Shown here piece by piece: positions 51,410-62,000 of a stretch of 64,000 nucleotides of DNA. Position 1 is the first letter of the stretch. Each line of letters starts with the position of its first letter. Both the position numbers and the translations under genes were made by a program. Location: positions 1 through 64,000 of the forward strand of contig JAUCBJ010006904.1 of NCBI GenBank assembly GCA_032718475.1, written 5' to 3'. The DNA is from Nemertoderma westbladi (taxonomy: Eukaryota > Xenacoelomorpha > Nemertodermatida > Nemertodermatidae). The notes under the pieces are model-generated. The model had not been told where the DNA came from and ran no database searches. It was given only the letters and a program-made list of their open reading frames with translations.

Positions 51410-53450
51410 ATTCTTATTTTTTTGCAAAAAAAAATATTTTTATTTTTTCACTAAAATCGCTCTAACTTCGGTTCTGGTGGTCCAAATTCAATAAAATTGG
51501 TATATTCTTTGCCGTAATTTTTTTCTTAATCTTTTGAGAAGGGGTTATTTTTGGCCCCAAAAAAATTAAAAAAAAGGGCCAAAATAACGCGATATTTTTC
51601 GACCCTTAAAATTCGTAATTTTAATTATATATGTTAAGATAAAAGATAGCGGAGTTAATTTGATACTTTTTACAGGTACTTTTGGCGCAATACGCTAAAT
51701 TATAATGGAATAGCGATTTGTTAAAAAAAAAATGTTTCGTCCCTTTTTATAAATATTATATTTCACACGATCGCCTGCCGCTCCAGTTTTATAATACCTC
51801 CGGCGCTGTGATTAACGCTGTTAGATAGATAATTTAACGCACTATAAGTCTGTGTAAACAAATCTCCCGTAGTTAAGTAGTTTTCGAGCTAGACGATTTC
51901 CCGCGAAACAAGTTTGAAGCGCGAAATTATAATTTTGGCCCTCATTTTTTTAATATCATCCTTGGAGCAAAACCGATAGCATATTTGAATTCCCCGTATG
52001 GATATTGACTGTATAGAATGTACCTTAACCAACTAAAGTTAAAAATAAAAAATTATTCGATAAAAACTACTTTACAAATTCTGGCCCTTTTTGGCCCCTA
52101 TTGTCGACATATTTTTTGTACCCCCATTCGATAGGAACGTAGCCCCAATGGTCTTCTACGAGTTTCATAAAAGAATTAGTGGATTCCTACCCGCGTTGTC
52201 GAATTAAACATTTCGGAAATAAGTTTTCCAAAAAAGACGGACAAAAACGTACAAATTTACAGCCCCTTTTTCCACCCGAAATTTTAATAAATATCTTACC
52301 CCCATTCGATACGAAGGTTGTACCACTCTTCCCCTTTCCAACCGCGTTACTTTCGTCCCCGTACGATTAATATTAGCCGAGTTATAGCGGATCCCGCAAA
52401 GTTATTTTGTCCGTTTTTTCAACTTTGGCGGACATTTTCGGAAAAAAGGCGTGGTAATCTTTTTTGAAAAAAAAAACGAATTCACTAATTAATCCCTTCT
52501 ATCGTATCCCGGCGTCGGCTAAGCAATAACCTAGGGTTTTTTCGAGCCACTGTAGAGCGCCTTTCAAAAAAATTTTAAAATTGTCGAAAAAATGACGGTT
52601 TTTTGTCCGCCGTGTCCGTCGAAGGGTTAGATTTAATAATGTTAGAGTTGCTAATATCTTAGAATTCCGAGCCGCTCCCCTGGTGAGAAAATAAAAAAAT
52701 TTGGTCAGTTCCTTCATCGAAAAGTCCCCCAGAATCCCAAGTTAACCTATATAGTTAGCGATGGCCTGCGGCTTTAGGAGCGGCCGCGGTATTCACCTCC
52801 CTCATAGCGGCCGCGGCGGTGTTGCGTCAAATGGAGAAATATTTATCCCACCGAGAGAAAGCCGCCCCAATATTAGATTATAACAACAACATATCCATTG
52901 GGTAAGAAAGTGGAGAAGTGCCAGGCATGACTCTCAATTTTTTCCTTTATATTATGCGATCAATTTTCACTCATCTCGTCATGAACACAACATGTATGTA
53001 AACTTTTGATAAATTTTTTGGCTATGCGTTTGCGGCTGTTTGGGCGGGGTGTGGTAGGCCTACACTTTTCACACTGAAACATTTTGGTTGTGAAATGTTC
53101 AGGGCACAGCTATCAGAGATATTATATATATATTTTATTATGAGAGGAAGAAGAACATACAACGTTATTTACTATATTATATGTAACGAAATAATTGTTT
53201 TCGGGTTTGGAAGCCTCCCCAAATAGTTGATATACGATTATATTTAAAATTATTTCCATGGTTATGGTCATTCACCCGTCTTTAATTAGAAATTTGTTTG
53301 CATGAAAGACAGTTTAGTTTGGTTTTTACTGATTATTATCTCTTATCTGACTGGGGTAATAATAAAGGATAGGATAAATGGATGCAAAGTGTGACAGTAA
53401 CAATTATTTCCCCGTCACCCTAGCATGTCGTAAGTATATGATATATCAAA

Positions 53451-53499
53451 GGGGGAAGTTTGGATTCACTGCATAAATGCAGTTCACCAAACTTCCCCC
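53451..53499. other. Hairpin in 3-kb unit 3
   Basis: Same 49-bp hairpin as in units 1 and 2. Confidence 0.8.
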
Positions 53500-54359
53500 G
53501 AATGCACACTGTAACTTCCCCCCTTCCCCCAAATATCCACTGTTGAATTAATTTGAAGCGATATAATAAGTACAAAATTGTGCGAGTTTTTAATTGTGTG
53601 GTCCATTTGTTATTTGATCTCTATTTATTATTTAAAGTGCATTTAAAATCACACTGGTTTTTAGAATATTATACTATACAACCTTATGTTTTATTAATTT
53701 ACCCAATCGAAGCCTCATAAGGGCCGGTTATTTTTGTACGCATATCCCCTAATGCGCTCAGTAAGGTTTAAACAACATATTAATATGAAAATAAAGTATC
53801 TGCAAAGAAAAGAACCCAATACTATATAATTTGACCTTATTAAAAAATTTGCACTTTTGCACACTTATTTGTACAAGTGCACTTTAGCAGATCGTAATGG
53901 TGGCTCTTATTTAACAAACTTATGTTTATCCTCTACCGATCTACGATGGTGTATGATCAAGTGTCAGTCGCTAAAAGTGTCAAAAATCCAATTTAATAAA
54001 TCTCGATATTTGCGATTTTGGACCATATTCATGGACATTTTAAGTCACTTTATAGACATAAAAAGTTAAACAAATGTTACGATTATAGTTAGAAATCATT
54101 CCAAACTACATTTTAATCCAAAAAATAACATTCTACGATGAATAGAACTGGAAATAATAGTGTTTGAACTATCGAAAAAATGTTCACTATTTAAGTGCAT
54201 TTTGCACTTAGTGCACATGCGTCTTTTCCCAAGTTTTATCCTATTTCACACACTACAATCTATCCTCTATGCAATGAAAAAAGTTTCAGATTAAACGGCC
54301 CTGTAGAACCGAAGTTATTGATGTTTAAAAATAGTCACTCGAAAATTTCAAATTCTCTT

Positions 54360-54432
54360 GGTCACATAGTCTAGTGGTTATCAATCACGTTAATGAAACC
54401 GAAGTTCGCGGGTTCGAAATCCAATATTGACC
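54360..54432 (+). other. tRNA-like segment, unit 3
   Basis: Identical to the unit 2 segment, 73 nt, with the same boxes and weak stems. Confidence 0.35.
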
Positions 54433-55986
54433 ATTCTTATTTTTTTTGCAAAAAAAAATATTTTTATTTTTTCACTAAAATCGCTCTAACTTCGGTTCTG
54501 GTGGTCCAAATTCAATAAAATTGGTATATTCTTTGCCGTAATTTTTTTCTTAATCTTTTGAGAAGGGGTTATTTTTGGCCCCAAAAAAATTAAAAAAAAG
54601 GGCCAAAATAACGCGATATTTTTCGACCCTTAAAATTCGTAATTTGAATTATATATGTTAAGATAAAAGATAGCGGAGTTAATTTGATACTTTTTACAGG
54701 TACTTTTGGCGCAATACGCTAAATTATAATGGAATAGCGATTTGTTAAAAAAAAAAATGTTTCGTCCCTTTTTATAAATATTATATTTCACACGATCGCC
54801 TGCCGCTCCAGTTTTATAATACCTCCGGCGCTGTGATTAACGCTGTTAGATAGATAATTTAACGCACTATAAGTCTGTGTAAACAAATCTCCCGTAGTTA
54901 AGTAGTTTTCGAGCTAGACGATTTCCCGCGAAACAAGTTTGAAGCGCGAAATTATAATTTTGGCCCTCATTTTTTTAATATCATCCTTGGAGCAAAACCG
55001 ATAGCATATTTGAATTCCCCGTATGGATATTGACTGTATAGAATGTACCTTAACCAACTAAAGTTAAAAATAAAAAATTATTCGATAAAAACTACTTTAC
55101 AAATTCTGGCCCTTTTTGGCCCCTATTGCCGACATATTTTTTGTACCCCCATTCGATAGGAACGTAGCCCCAATGGTCTTCTACGAGTTTCATAAAAGAA
55201 TTAGTGGATTCCTACCCGCGTTGTCGAATTAAACATTTCGGAAATAAGTTTTCCAAAAAAGACGGACAAAAACGTACAAATTTACAGCCCCTTTTTCCAC
55301 CCGAAATTTTAATAAATATCTTACCCCCATTCGATACGAAGGTAGTACCACTCTTCCCCTTTCCAACCGCGTTACTTTCGTCCCCGTACGATTAATATTA
55401 GCCGAGTTATAGCGGATCCCGCAAAGTCATTTTGTCCGTTTTTTCAACTTTGGCGGACATTTTCGGAAAAAAGGCGTGGTAATCTTTTTTGAAAAAAAAA
55501 ACGAATTCACTAATTAATCCCTTCTATCGTATCCCGGCGTCGGCTAAGCAATAACCTAGGGTTTTTTCGAGCCACTGTAGAGCGCCTTTCAAAAAAATTT
55601 TAAAATTGTCGAAAAAATGACGGTTTTTTGTCCGCCGTGTCCGTCGAAGGGTTAGATTTAATAATGTTAGAGTTGCTAATATCTTAGAATTCCGAGCCGC
55701 TCCCCTGGTGAGAAAATAAAAAAATTTGGTCAGTTCCTTCATCGAAAAGTCCCCCAGAATCCCAAGTTAACCTATATAGTTAGCGATGGCCTGCGGCTTT
55801 AGGAGCGGCCGCGGTATTCACCTCCCTCATAGCGGCCGCGGCGGTGTTGCGTCAAATGGAGAAATATTTATCCCACCAAGCTGCCTATACCAGTATACCC
55901 TAACACCCTACACTACGGTGCCTATTTATATTAGGTCTAGAGCATAGTGACAGCTGGCAGCTAAGCTAGGGGGTATTTACTCAGAA

Positions 55987-56967
55987 ATGGCAGCTACAGG
56001 TAGTCAAGTACGTGCTCCTAAACAATGGCAGCTCACCAAAACGGAAACAGTAAATACTTTTAAAAGTTGGAAGGACAACCTCCTATACACACTGTCACTT
56101 GATCCTACATTTTCACAGTTAACAGCGGATGGTGGGACATGGCAAAAAAAAATCATCTCTCTTTCCAAATCGGGGTTTCTTAGATGATGGAAACGATATA
56201 CCAGTTGCTCAGCGACGTATTGCCCTACAGAAAACAACAACTCTAGAACTAATGTTAGGCCAAATAGCCAATTACTGCCCTATAATATCCCGTTCTTCTA
56301 TTATCAAAAATTCGACATCACTTACTGATATTTGGCAGTTGATAAGACAGCATTATGGCTTTCAAACCACAGGCTCTCATTTTCTAGACCTTTCTACACT
56401 TGTATTAGAAGCAAATGAGCGTCCAGAAGATTTATACCAACGAATTACCTCTTTTTTTGAGGATAATCTATTGACTGTAGAATCAAAGCTATTTCACCAT
56501 GGAGATATTCCTACTATAGATGAGGAATTGTCACCTACTGTAGAAAATGTAATTGTTTTTCTATGGCTGAATAAAATACACATTGGTCTTCCAGGTTTGA
56601 TTAAGCAGAAATATGGAGCAGAATTGCAAAATAAAACACTTTCCTCTATTAAGCCTGAAATATCATTAGCACTAGACTCTCTTCTCGAAGAGATTCACAA
56701 CAATGATGATAACAAGGTACTTCGTACCCAGGCTCAAAATCGCCCATTCCGTCGAAACATAAAACAGCAACTTTCCTTTCCATCTGGTTCTCGTGCAACA
56801 GGAACAACAACAGCAACAAAATTTTGTTGTTTGTGTCACTCAGCCAATAGAAAGATTTATAATACACACACTCTGTTTGACTGCAGATTTCTCCCTTCCA
56901 GTGATAAGGATCACCTTAGAAAAGCAAAAATTTGTACAATTGATTCCTTGAGGGTCTGGTGCCTGTA
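55987..56967 (+). pseudogene. Gypsy-like Gag with an A-run frameshift
   Basis: Starts at ATG 55987 ([16 protein letters not shown]) and runs to WQKK at 56150, where a run of nine A shifts the frame; the other frame continues with [23 protein letters not shown] and IIKNSTSLTDIWQLI. Near 56823-56900 a finger-like CCLCHSANRK ... HTLFDCRFLP occurs. The match to gag is lost at about 56945, where an inverted gag piece begins. One A fewer would join the frames. It resembles the gypsy group whose pol part lies at 57458-58115. Programmed shifting is possible but unproven. Confidence 0.72.
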
Positions 56968-57267
56968 GCCGGGGGGTACTCCAGGATGTGGCGTACCTCT
57001 GCCGCCGCGACACCATCGAGTGCGGTTATCAAATAGCCGTAAAGTTTCGTCCAAGGTGATTGGTGGCGCGCGCATCGAGAACGCAGCCTCGGTCTGTATA
57101 AACCATAGTTTTGGGTCGTTCCTCCAGAAGGAGGCCAGTTTTAGAGATACAGCATTGAGGGACTCCGTGGCTGCGACGGCCGTGGTCCGCTCTTGTTTCA
57201 GCCAGTCCAACTCGACCTGCAGTTCTTCCATCGTCATTGTCATCTTGGGGGGTTGACTAACGGCCAT
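56966..57267 (-). pseudogene. Second gypsy-like gag fragment, opposite strand
   Basis: From ATG 57267: a short coiled coil (MEELQVELDWLKQERT), then VSLKLASFWRNDPKLWFIQT and MRAPPIT, the start of a Mag/arthropod-type gypsy gag. A one-base shift near 57035 restores YLITALDGVAAAEV and HILEYPP. It is cut at about 56966. It belongs to a different family from the flanking plus-strand gypsy. Confidence 0.72.
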
Positions 57268-57319
57268 TTAGGTAATTAATTAATTTAAATTAATAAATAA
57301 AATAAATTTAAAATTAAAT

Positions 57320-57335
57320 CTCATCCGGGTCACCA
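57320..57335 (-). promoter_or_regulatory. Candidate tRNA primer-binding site
   Basis: TGGTGACCCGGATGAG on the minus strand, about 50 nt before the gag ATG at 57267; TGG-start sequences at this place prime reverse transcription in gypsy elements. AATAAACGCC and a TATATATAT stretch further on (57340-57450) fit the R/U3 of a 5' LTR, whose outer end I cannot fix. Confidence 0.5.
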
Positions 57336-57457
57336 ATATGGCGTTTATTATTAGTAACAAATAAGTGTAGAGCCCAGAAAGTTAATTAATATTACTACAA
57401 TAATATTCAGTCAACAATAAAATGAAACCATACCGATATATATAATACAATCACCTA

Positions 57458-58115
57458 ATGTATTATAGGCAAACCAATAATAATGATAATCAGCTGATTG
57501 CCAGCTGTGCATTCTTATCTGTTCTGGCTCAGGCCAATTACATGATCACCATAATACCACACAGGTACTTACAGATAGCCGACCATGTGTTTTGGCATGG
57601 CGCTTCGCTTCTTCGGGGTGAATTCTCTAGTAGTGCAAGAGTGGCTACTTTCCTTAGTACTCTAAGTGATTTCCGTGTTGAGGTCCAGCACATCCCTGGA
57701 AATTCCAATCTTCCCAGTGATTTTCATTCACGTAATCCACCGGAGTGTTCAAGTGATTCCTGTCAGATCTGCAAGTTCATTAATTCAACAGAGGATCTTA
57801 TTGTTCGTTCAACTTTTGCTCCTATTTCTATTAATGATGTTCTTAAAGGTTATTGTCCAGTGCCTTATATTAATAAAGCTAGTTGGAAAGAATTACAACA
57901 GCAGGATCCAGATCTTCGTCGCACCCATGCTTATCTGTCGCAGGGCAACCGACCTTCATCTAAAACTACAAATATCCCTGTAGTGAAACGATATCTACAA
58001 CATACGACTATTGCTGCAAATGGGATCCTTGTTGTTCGTCAATCTACACCTTTTCAACCATTGAGGGAACTCATTGTTGTTCCAAAGGATATCTGCTTCA
58101 ACTCTATCAGTTGCT
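57458..58115 (+). pseudogene. Gypsy-like Pol fragment: RNase H end to integrase N-terminus
   Basis: Gypsy-like coding begins near 57600 and reads ARVATFLSTLSDFRVEV, HIPGNSNLPSDFHSRNPP and CSSDSCQICKF, the link between RNase H and integrase, then YLQHTTIAANGILVVRQ and RELIVVPKD. The upstream codons are probably not coding. LINE F begins at about 58116, and no gypsy sequence resumes after the LINE. Confidence 0.72.
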
Positions 58116-59027
58116 TCATCATAATGATGATGGGGTGATGATAACTCCACCTACTGGCTCCAGAAGTCGAGGAAATCCTGCCAAATACCTAACTGATCTA
58201 GACTTTGCTGATGACTTAGGAGTACTCTCAGAATCATTAGAGGGAGCCCAACGGCTCCTCAGCTCATTAGAACATGCTGCTTCTAGTGTTGGTCTTTTTA
58301 TTAACTCCAGAAAGACCAAAATTCTGACAGTTAACTTTGAAAGTCCTCAGCAAGTCTCTGATCGGATGAGCATAAGCTCAAAGGATGGTATGCTTGAGCA
58401 TGCGGACGACTTCTGTTACCTGGGATCATGGATCCGGAAGTCAGGTGAGGACCTTCGAATACGTAAGGGAAAGGCATGGGCAGCCTTGAATAGGCTTTCC
58501 AGGATTTGGAAGTCACCTAGAATTAATCGGAAACTTAAGGTCCGATTATTTAGAGCAGCAGTAGTTCCAGTACTCCTCTACGGGAGTCCATGCTGGGCTC
58601 TAACTGCTGAGGACACCAAATCTCTGGATGGCACATTCGCAAGAATGCTACGCCGGGTACATTGTGTCAAGTACAATGCACACATCTCCAACCAGACACT
58701 ATATAACATTGGAGGTGTCTCATTGGTTCCCCCAAGCTTGACACTAGAACAAAATCGCCTCCGCTTTGCAGGACATTGCTTTCGCCGTGAGGACCAGCCA
58801 GTGCATAATCTTGTACTTTGGCAGCCTCATGGAGTGAATAAGCATGGTGGACAGCCCATGACTTTCTTGAGACGCATCTTAAAGGACACTGGCCTTAAAG
58901 ATGCGGATGATCTAGCAAATGTCATGGGTGACAGGGAGTTGTGGCGGTGCAATGTTGTTGACAAGCCGGCACTGCATTCTTAAAAATGCAGCTGCAATGC
59001 AGCATGCCGATCCTAGTAGTAGTAGTA
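58116..59027 (+). mobile_element. 5'-truncated RTE-like LINE, copy F
   Basis: LINE sequence starts at TCATCATAATGATGATGG and ends with the TAG tail at 59027, directly joined to the ~208-bp satellite. Very close to copies B and E. No TSD is seen because the two flanks are unrelated (gypsy, satellite). Confidence 0.9.
58117..58983 (+). CDS. LINE RT C-terminal fragment (copy F)
   Basis: About 288 codons, from just before RT motif C (LDFADDLG) to the natural stop. It contains LLSSLEHAASSVGLFINS, FCYLGSWIRKSGEDL, RLRFAGHC and the DTGLKDADDL end. No internal stop. The true start is absent; the first start-like codon is a TTG in the flanking gypsy. Confidence 0.85.
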   Translation, partial: HHNDDGVMITPPTGSRSRGNPAKYLTDLDFADDLGVLSESLEGAQRLLSSLEHAASSVGLFINSRKTKILTVNFESPQQVSDRMSISSKDGMLEHADDFCYLGSWIRKSGEDLRIRKGKAWAALNRLSRIWKSPRINRKLKVRLFRAAVVPVLLYGSPCWALTAEDTKSLDGTFARMLRRVHCVKYNAHISNQTLYNIGGVSLVPPSLTLEQNRLRFAGHCFRREDQPVHNLVLWQPHGVNKHGGQPMTFLRRILKDTGLKDADDLANVMGDRELWRCNVVDKPALHS

Positions 59028-62000
59028 GGAAGTAACATGAAAAAACGCCGCTTATAGCCTAAAAACACACTACGACGTATTATATTCGAATATAGTTAAA
59101 TAACTCTGGAAGCCCTGTGTTTTCTGAGTTGTAACACTGTGTACAAATTGGGAATAGTAACCCCAATTGTCTCACACTTTCTCAAGTGACTGGCACTGTC
59201 TCCTCGAAAGTTATAACCTTTTAACTGGTTCTGTAGGAAGTAACAAGAAAAAACGCCGCTTATAGCCTAAAAACACACTACGACGTATTATATTCGAATA
59301 TAGTTAAATAACTCTGGAAGCCCTGTGTTTTCTGAGTTGTAACACTGTGTACAAATTGGGAATAGTAACCCCAATTGTCTCACACTTTCTCAAGTCACTG
59401 GCACTGTCTCGTCGAAAGTTATAACCTTTTAACTGGTTCTGTAGGAAGTAACATGAAAAAACGCCGCTTATATCCTAAAAACACACTACGACGTACAGTA
59501 TTATATTCGAATATAGTTAAATAACTCTGGAAGCCCTGTGTTTTCTGAGTTGTAACACTGTGTACAAATTGGGAATAGTAACCCCAATTGTCTCACACTT
59601 TCTCAAGTCACTGGCACTGTCTCGTCGAAAGTTATAACTTTTTAACTGGTTCTGTAGGAAGTAACATGAAAAAACGCCGCTTATAGCCTAAAAACACACT
59701 ACGACGTATTATATTCGAATATAGTTAAATAACTCTGGAAGCCCTTTGTTTTCTGAGTTGTAACACTGTGTACAAATTGGGAATAGTAACCCCAATTGTC
59801 TCACACTTTTTCAAGTCACTGGCACTGTCTCGTCGAAAGTTATAACCTTTTAACTGGTTCTGTAGGAAGTAACATGAAAAAACGCCGCTTATAGCCTAAA
59901 AACACACTACGACGTATTATATTCGAATATAGTTAAATAACTCTGGAAGCCCTGTGTTTTCTGAGTTGTAACACTGTGTACAAATTGGGAATAGTAACCC
60001 CAATTGTCTCACACTTTCTCAAGTCACTGGCACTGTCTCCTCGAAAGTTATAACCTTTTAACTGGTTCTGTAGGTAGTAACATGAAAAAACGCCGCTTAT
60101 AGCCTAAAAACACACTCCGACGTATTATAATCGTATGTAGTTAAATAACTCTGGAAGCCCTGTGTTTTCTGAGTTGTAACAATGTGTACTAGTTGGGAAT
60201 AGTAACCCCAATTGTCTCACACTTTCTCAAGTCACTGGCACTGTCTCCTCGAAAGTTATAACCTTTTAACTGGTTCTGTAGGTAGTAACATGAAAAAACG
60301 CCGCTTATATCCTAAAAACACACTCCCACCTATAATATTCGAATATAGTTAAATAACTCTGGAAACCCTGTGTTTTCTGAGTTGTAACACTGTGTACAAG
60401 TTGGGAATAGTAACCCCAATTGTCTCACACTTTCTCAAGTCACTGGCACTGTCTCCTCGAAAGTTATAACCTTTTAACTGGTTCTGTAGGTAGTAACATG
60501 AAAAAACGCCGCTTATAGCCTAAAAAAAACTACGACGTATTATATTCGAATAATAGTTAAATAACTCTGGAAGCCCTGTGTTTTCTGAGTTGTAACACAG
60601 TGTACAAATTAGGAATAGTAACCCCAATTATCTCACACTTTCTCAAGTCACTTATAGCCTAAAAACACACTGCGACGTATTATAATCGTATGTAGTTAAA
60701 TAATTCTGGAAGCCCTGTGTTATCTGAGTTGTAACACTGTGTACAAATTGGGAATAGTAACCCCAATTGTCTCACACTTTTTCAAGTCACTGGCACTGTC
60801 TCGTCGAAAGTTATAACCTTTTAACTGGTTCTGTAGGAAGTAACATGAAAAAACGCCGCTTATAGCCTAAAAACACACTACGACGTATTATATTCGAATA
60901 TAGTTAAATAACTCTGGAAGCCCTGTGTTTTCTGAGTTGTAACACTGTGTACAAATTGGGAATAGTAACCCCAATTGTCTCACACTTTCTCAAGTCACTG
61001 GCACTGTCTCGTCGAAAGTTATAACCTTTTAACTGGTTCTGTAGGAAGTAACATGAAAAAACGCCGCTTATATCCTAAAAACACACTACGACGTACAGTA
61101 TTATATTCGAATATAGTTAAATAACTCTGGAAGCCCTGTGTTTTCTGAGTTGTAACACTGTGTACAAATTGGGAATAGTAACCCCAATTGTCTCACACTT
61201 TCTCAAGTCACTGGCACTGTCTCGTCGAAAGTTATAACCTTTTAACTGGTTCTGTAGGAAGTAACATGAAAAAACGCCGCTTATAGCCTAAAAACACACT
61301 ACGACGTATTATATTCGAATATAGTTAAATAACTCTGGAAGCCCTTTGTTTTCTGAGTTGTAACACTGTGTACAAATTGGGAATAGTAACCCCAATTGTC
61401 TCACACTTTTTCAAGTCACTGGCACTGTCTCGTCGAAAGTTATAACCTTTTAACTGGTTCTGTAGGAAGTAACCTGAAAAAACGCCGCTTATAGCCTAAA
61501 AACACACTACGACGTATTATATTCGAATATAGTTAAATAACTCTGGAAGCCCTGTGTTTTCTGAGTTGTAACACTGTGTACAAATTGGGAATAGTAACCC
61601 CAATTGTCTCACACTTTCTCAAGTCACTGGCACTGTCTCCTCGAAAGTTATAACCTTTTAACTGGTTCTGTAGGTAGTAACATGAAAAAACGCCGCTTAT
61701 AGCCTAAAAACACACTCCGACGTATTATAATCAATCGTATGTAGTTAAATAACTCTGGAAGCCCTGTGTTTTCTGAGTTGTAACAATGTGTACTAGTTGG
61801 GAATAGTAACCCCAATTGTCTCACACTTTCTCAAGTCACTGGCACTGTCTCCTCGAAAGTTATAACCTTTTAACTGGTTCTGTAGGTAGTAACATGAAAA
61901 AACGCCGCTTATATCCTAAAAACACACTCCCAACTATAATATTCGAATATAGTTAAATAACTCTGGAAACCCTGTGTTTTCTGAGTTGTAACACTGTGTA

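Larger units (their letters stand above)
49829..52851. repeat. ~3.02-kb tandem unit, copy 2
   Basis: 3023 bp, nearly identical to copy 3 and clearly closer to it than to copy 1, so copies 2 and 3 arose or were homogenised recently. Confidence 0.93.
52852..55877. repeat. ~3.02-kb tandem unit, copy 3
   Basis: 3026 bp. It ends TTTATCCCACC at 55877, exactly where the next unit would begin; unrelated sequence follows. This gives a precise right boundary of the array. Confidence 0.93.
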
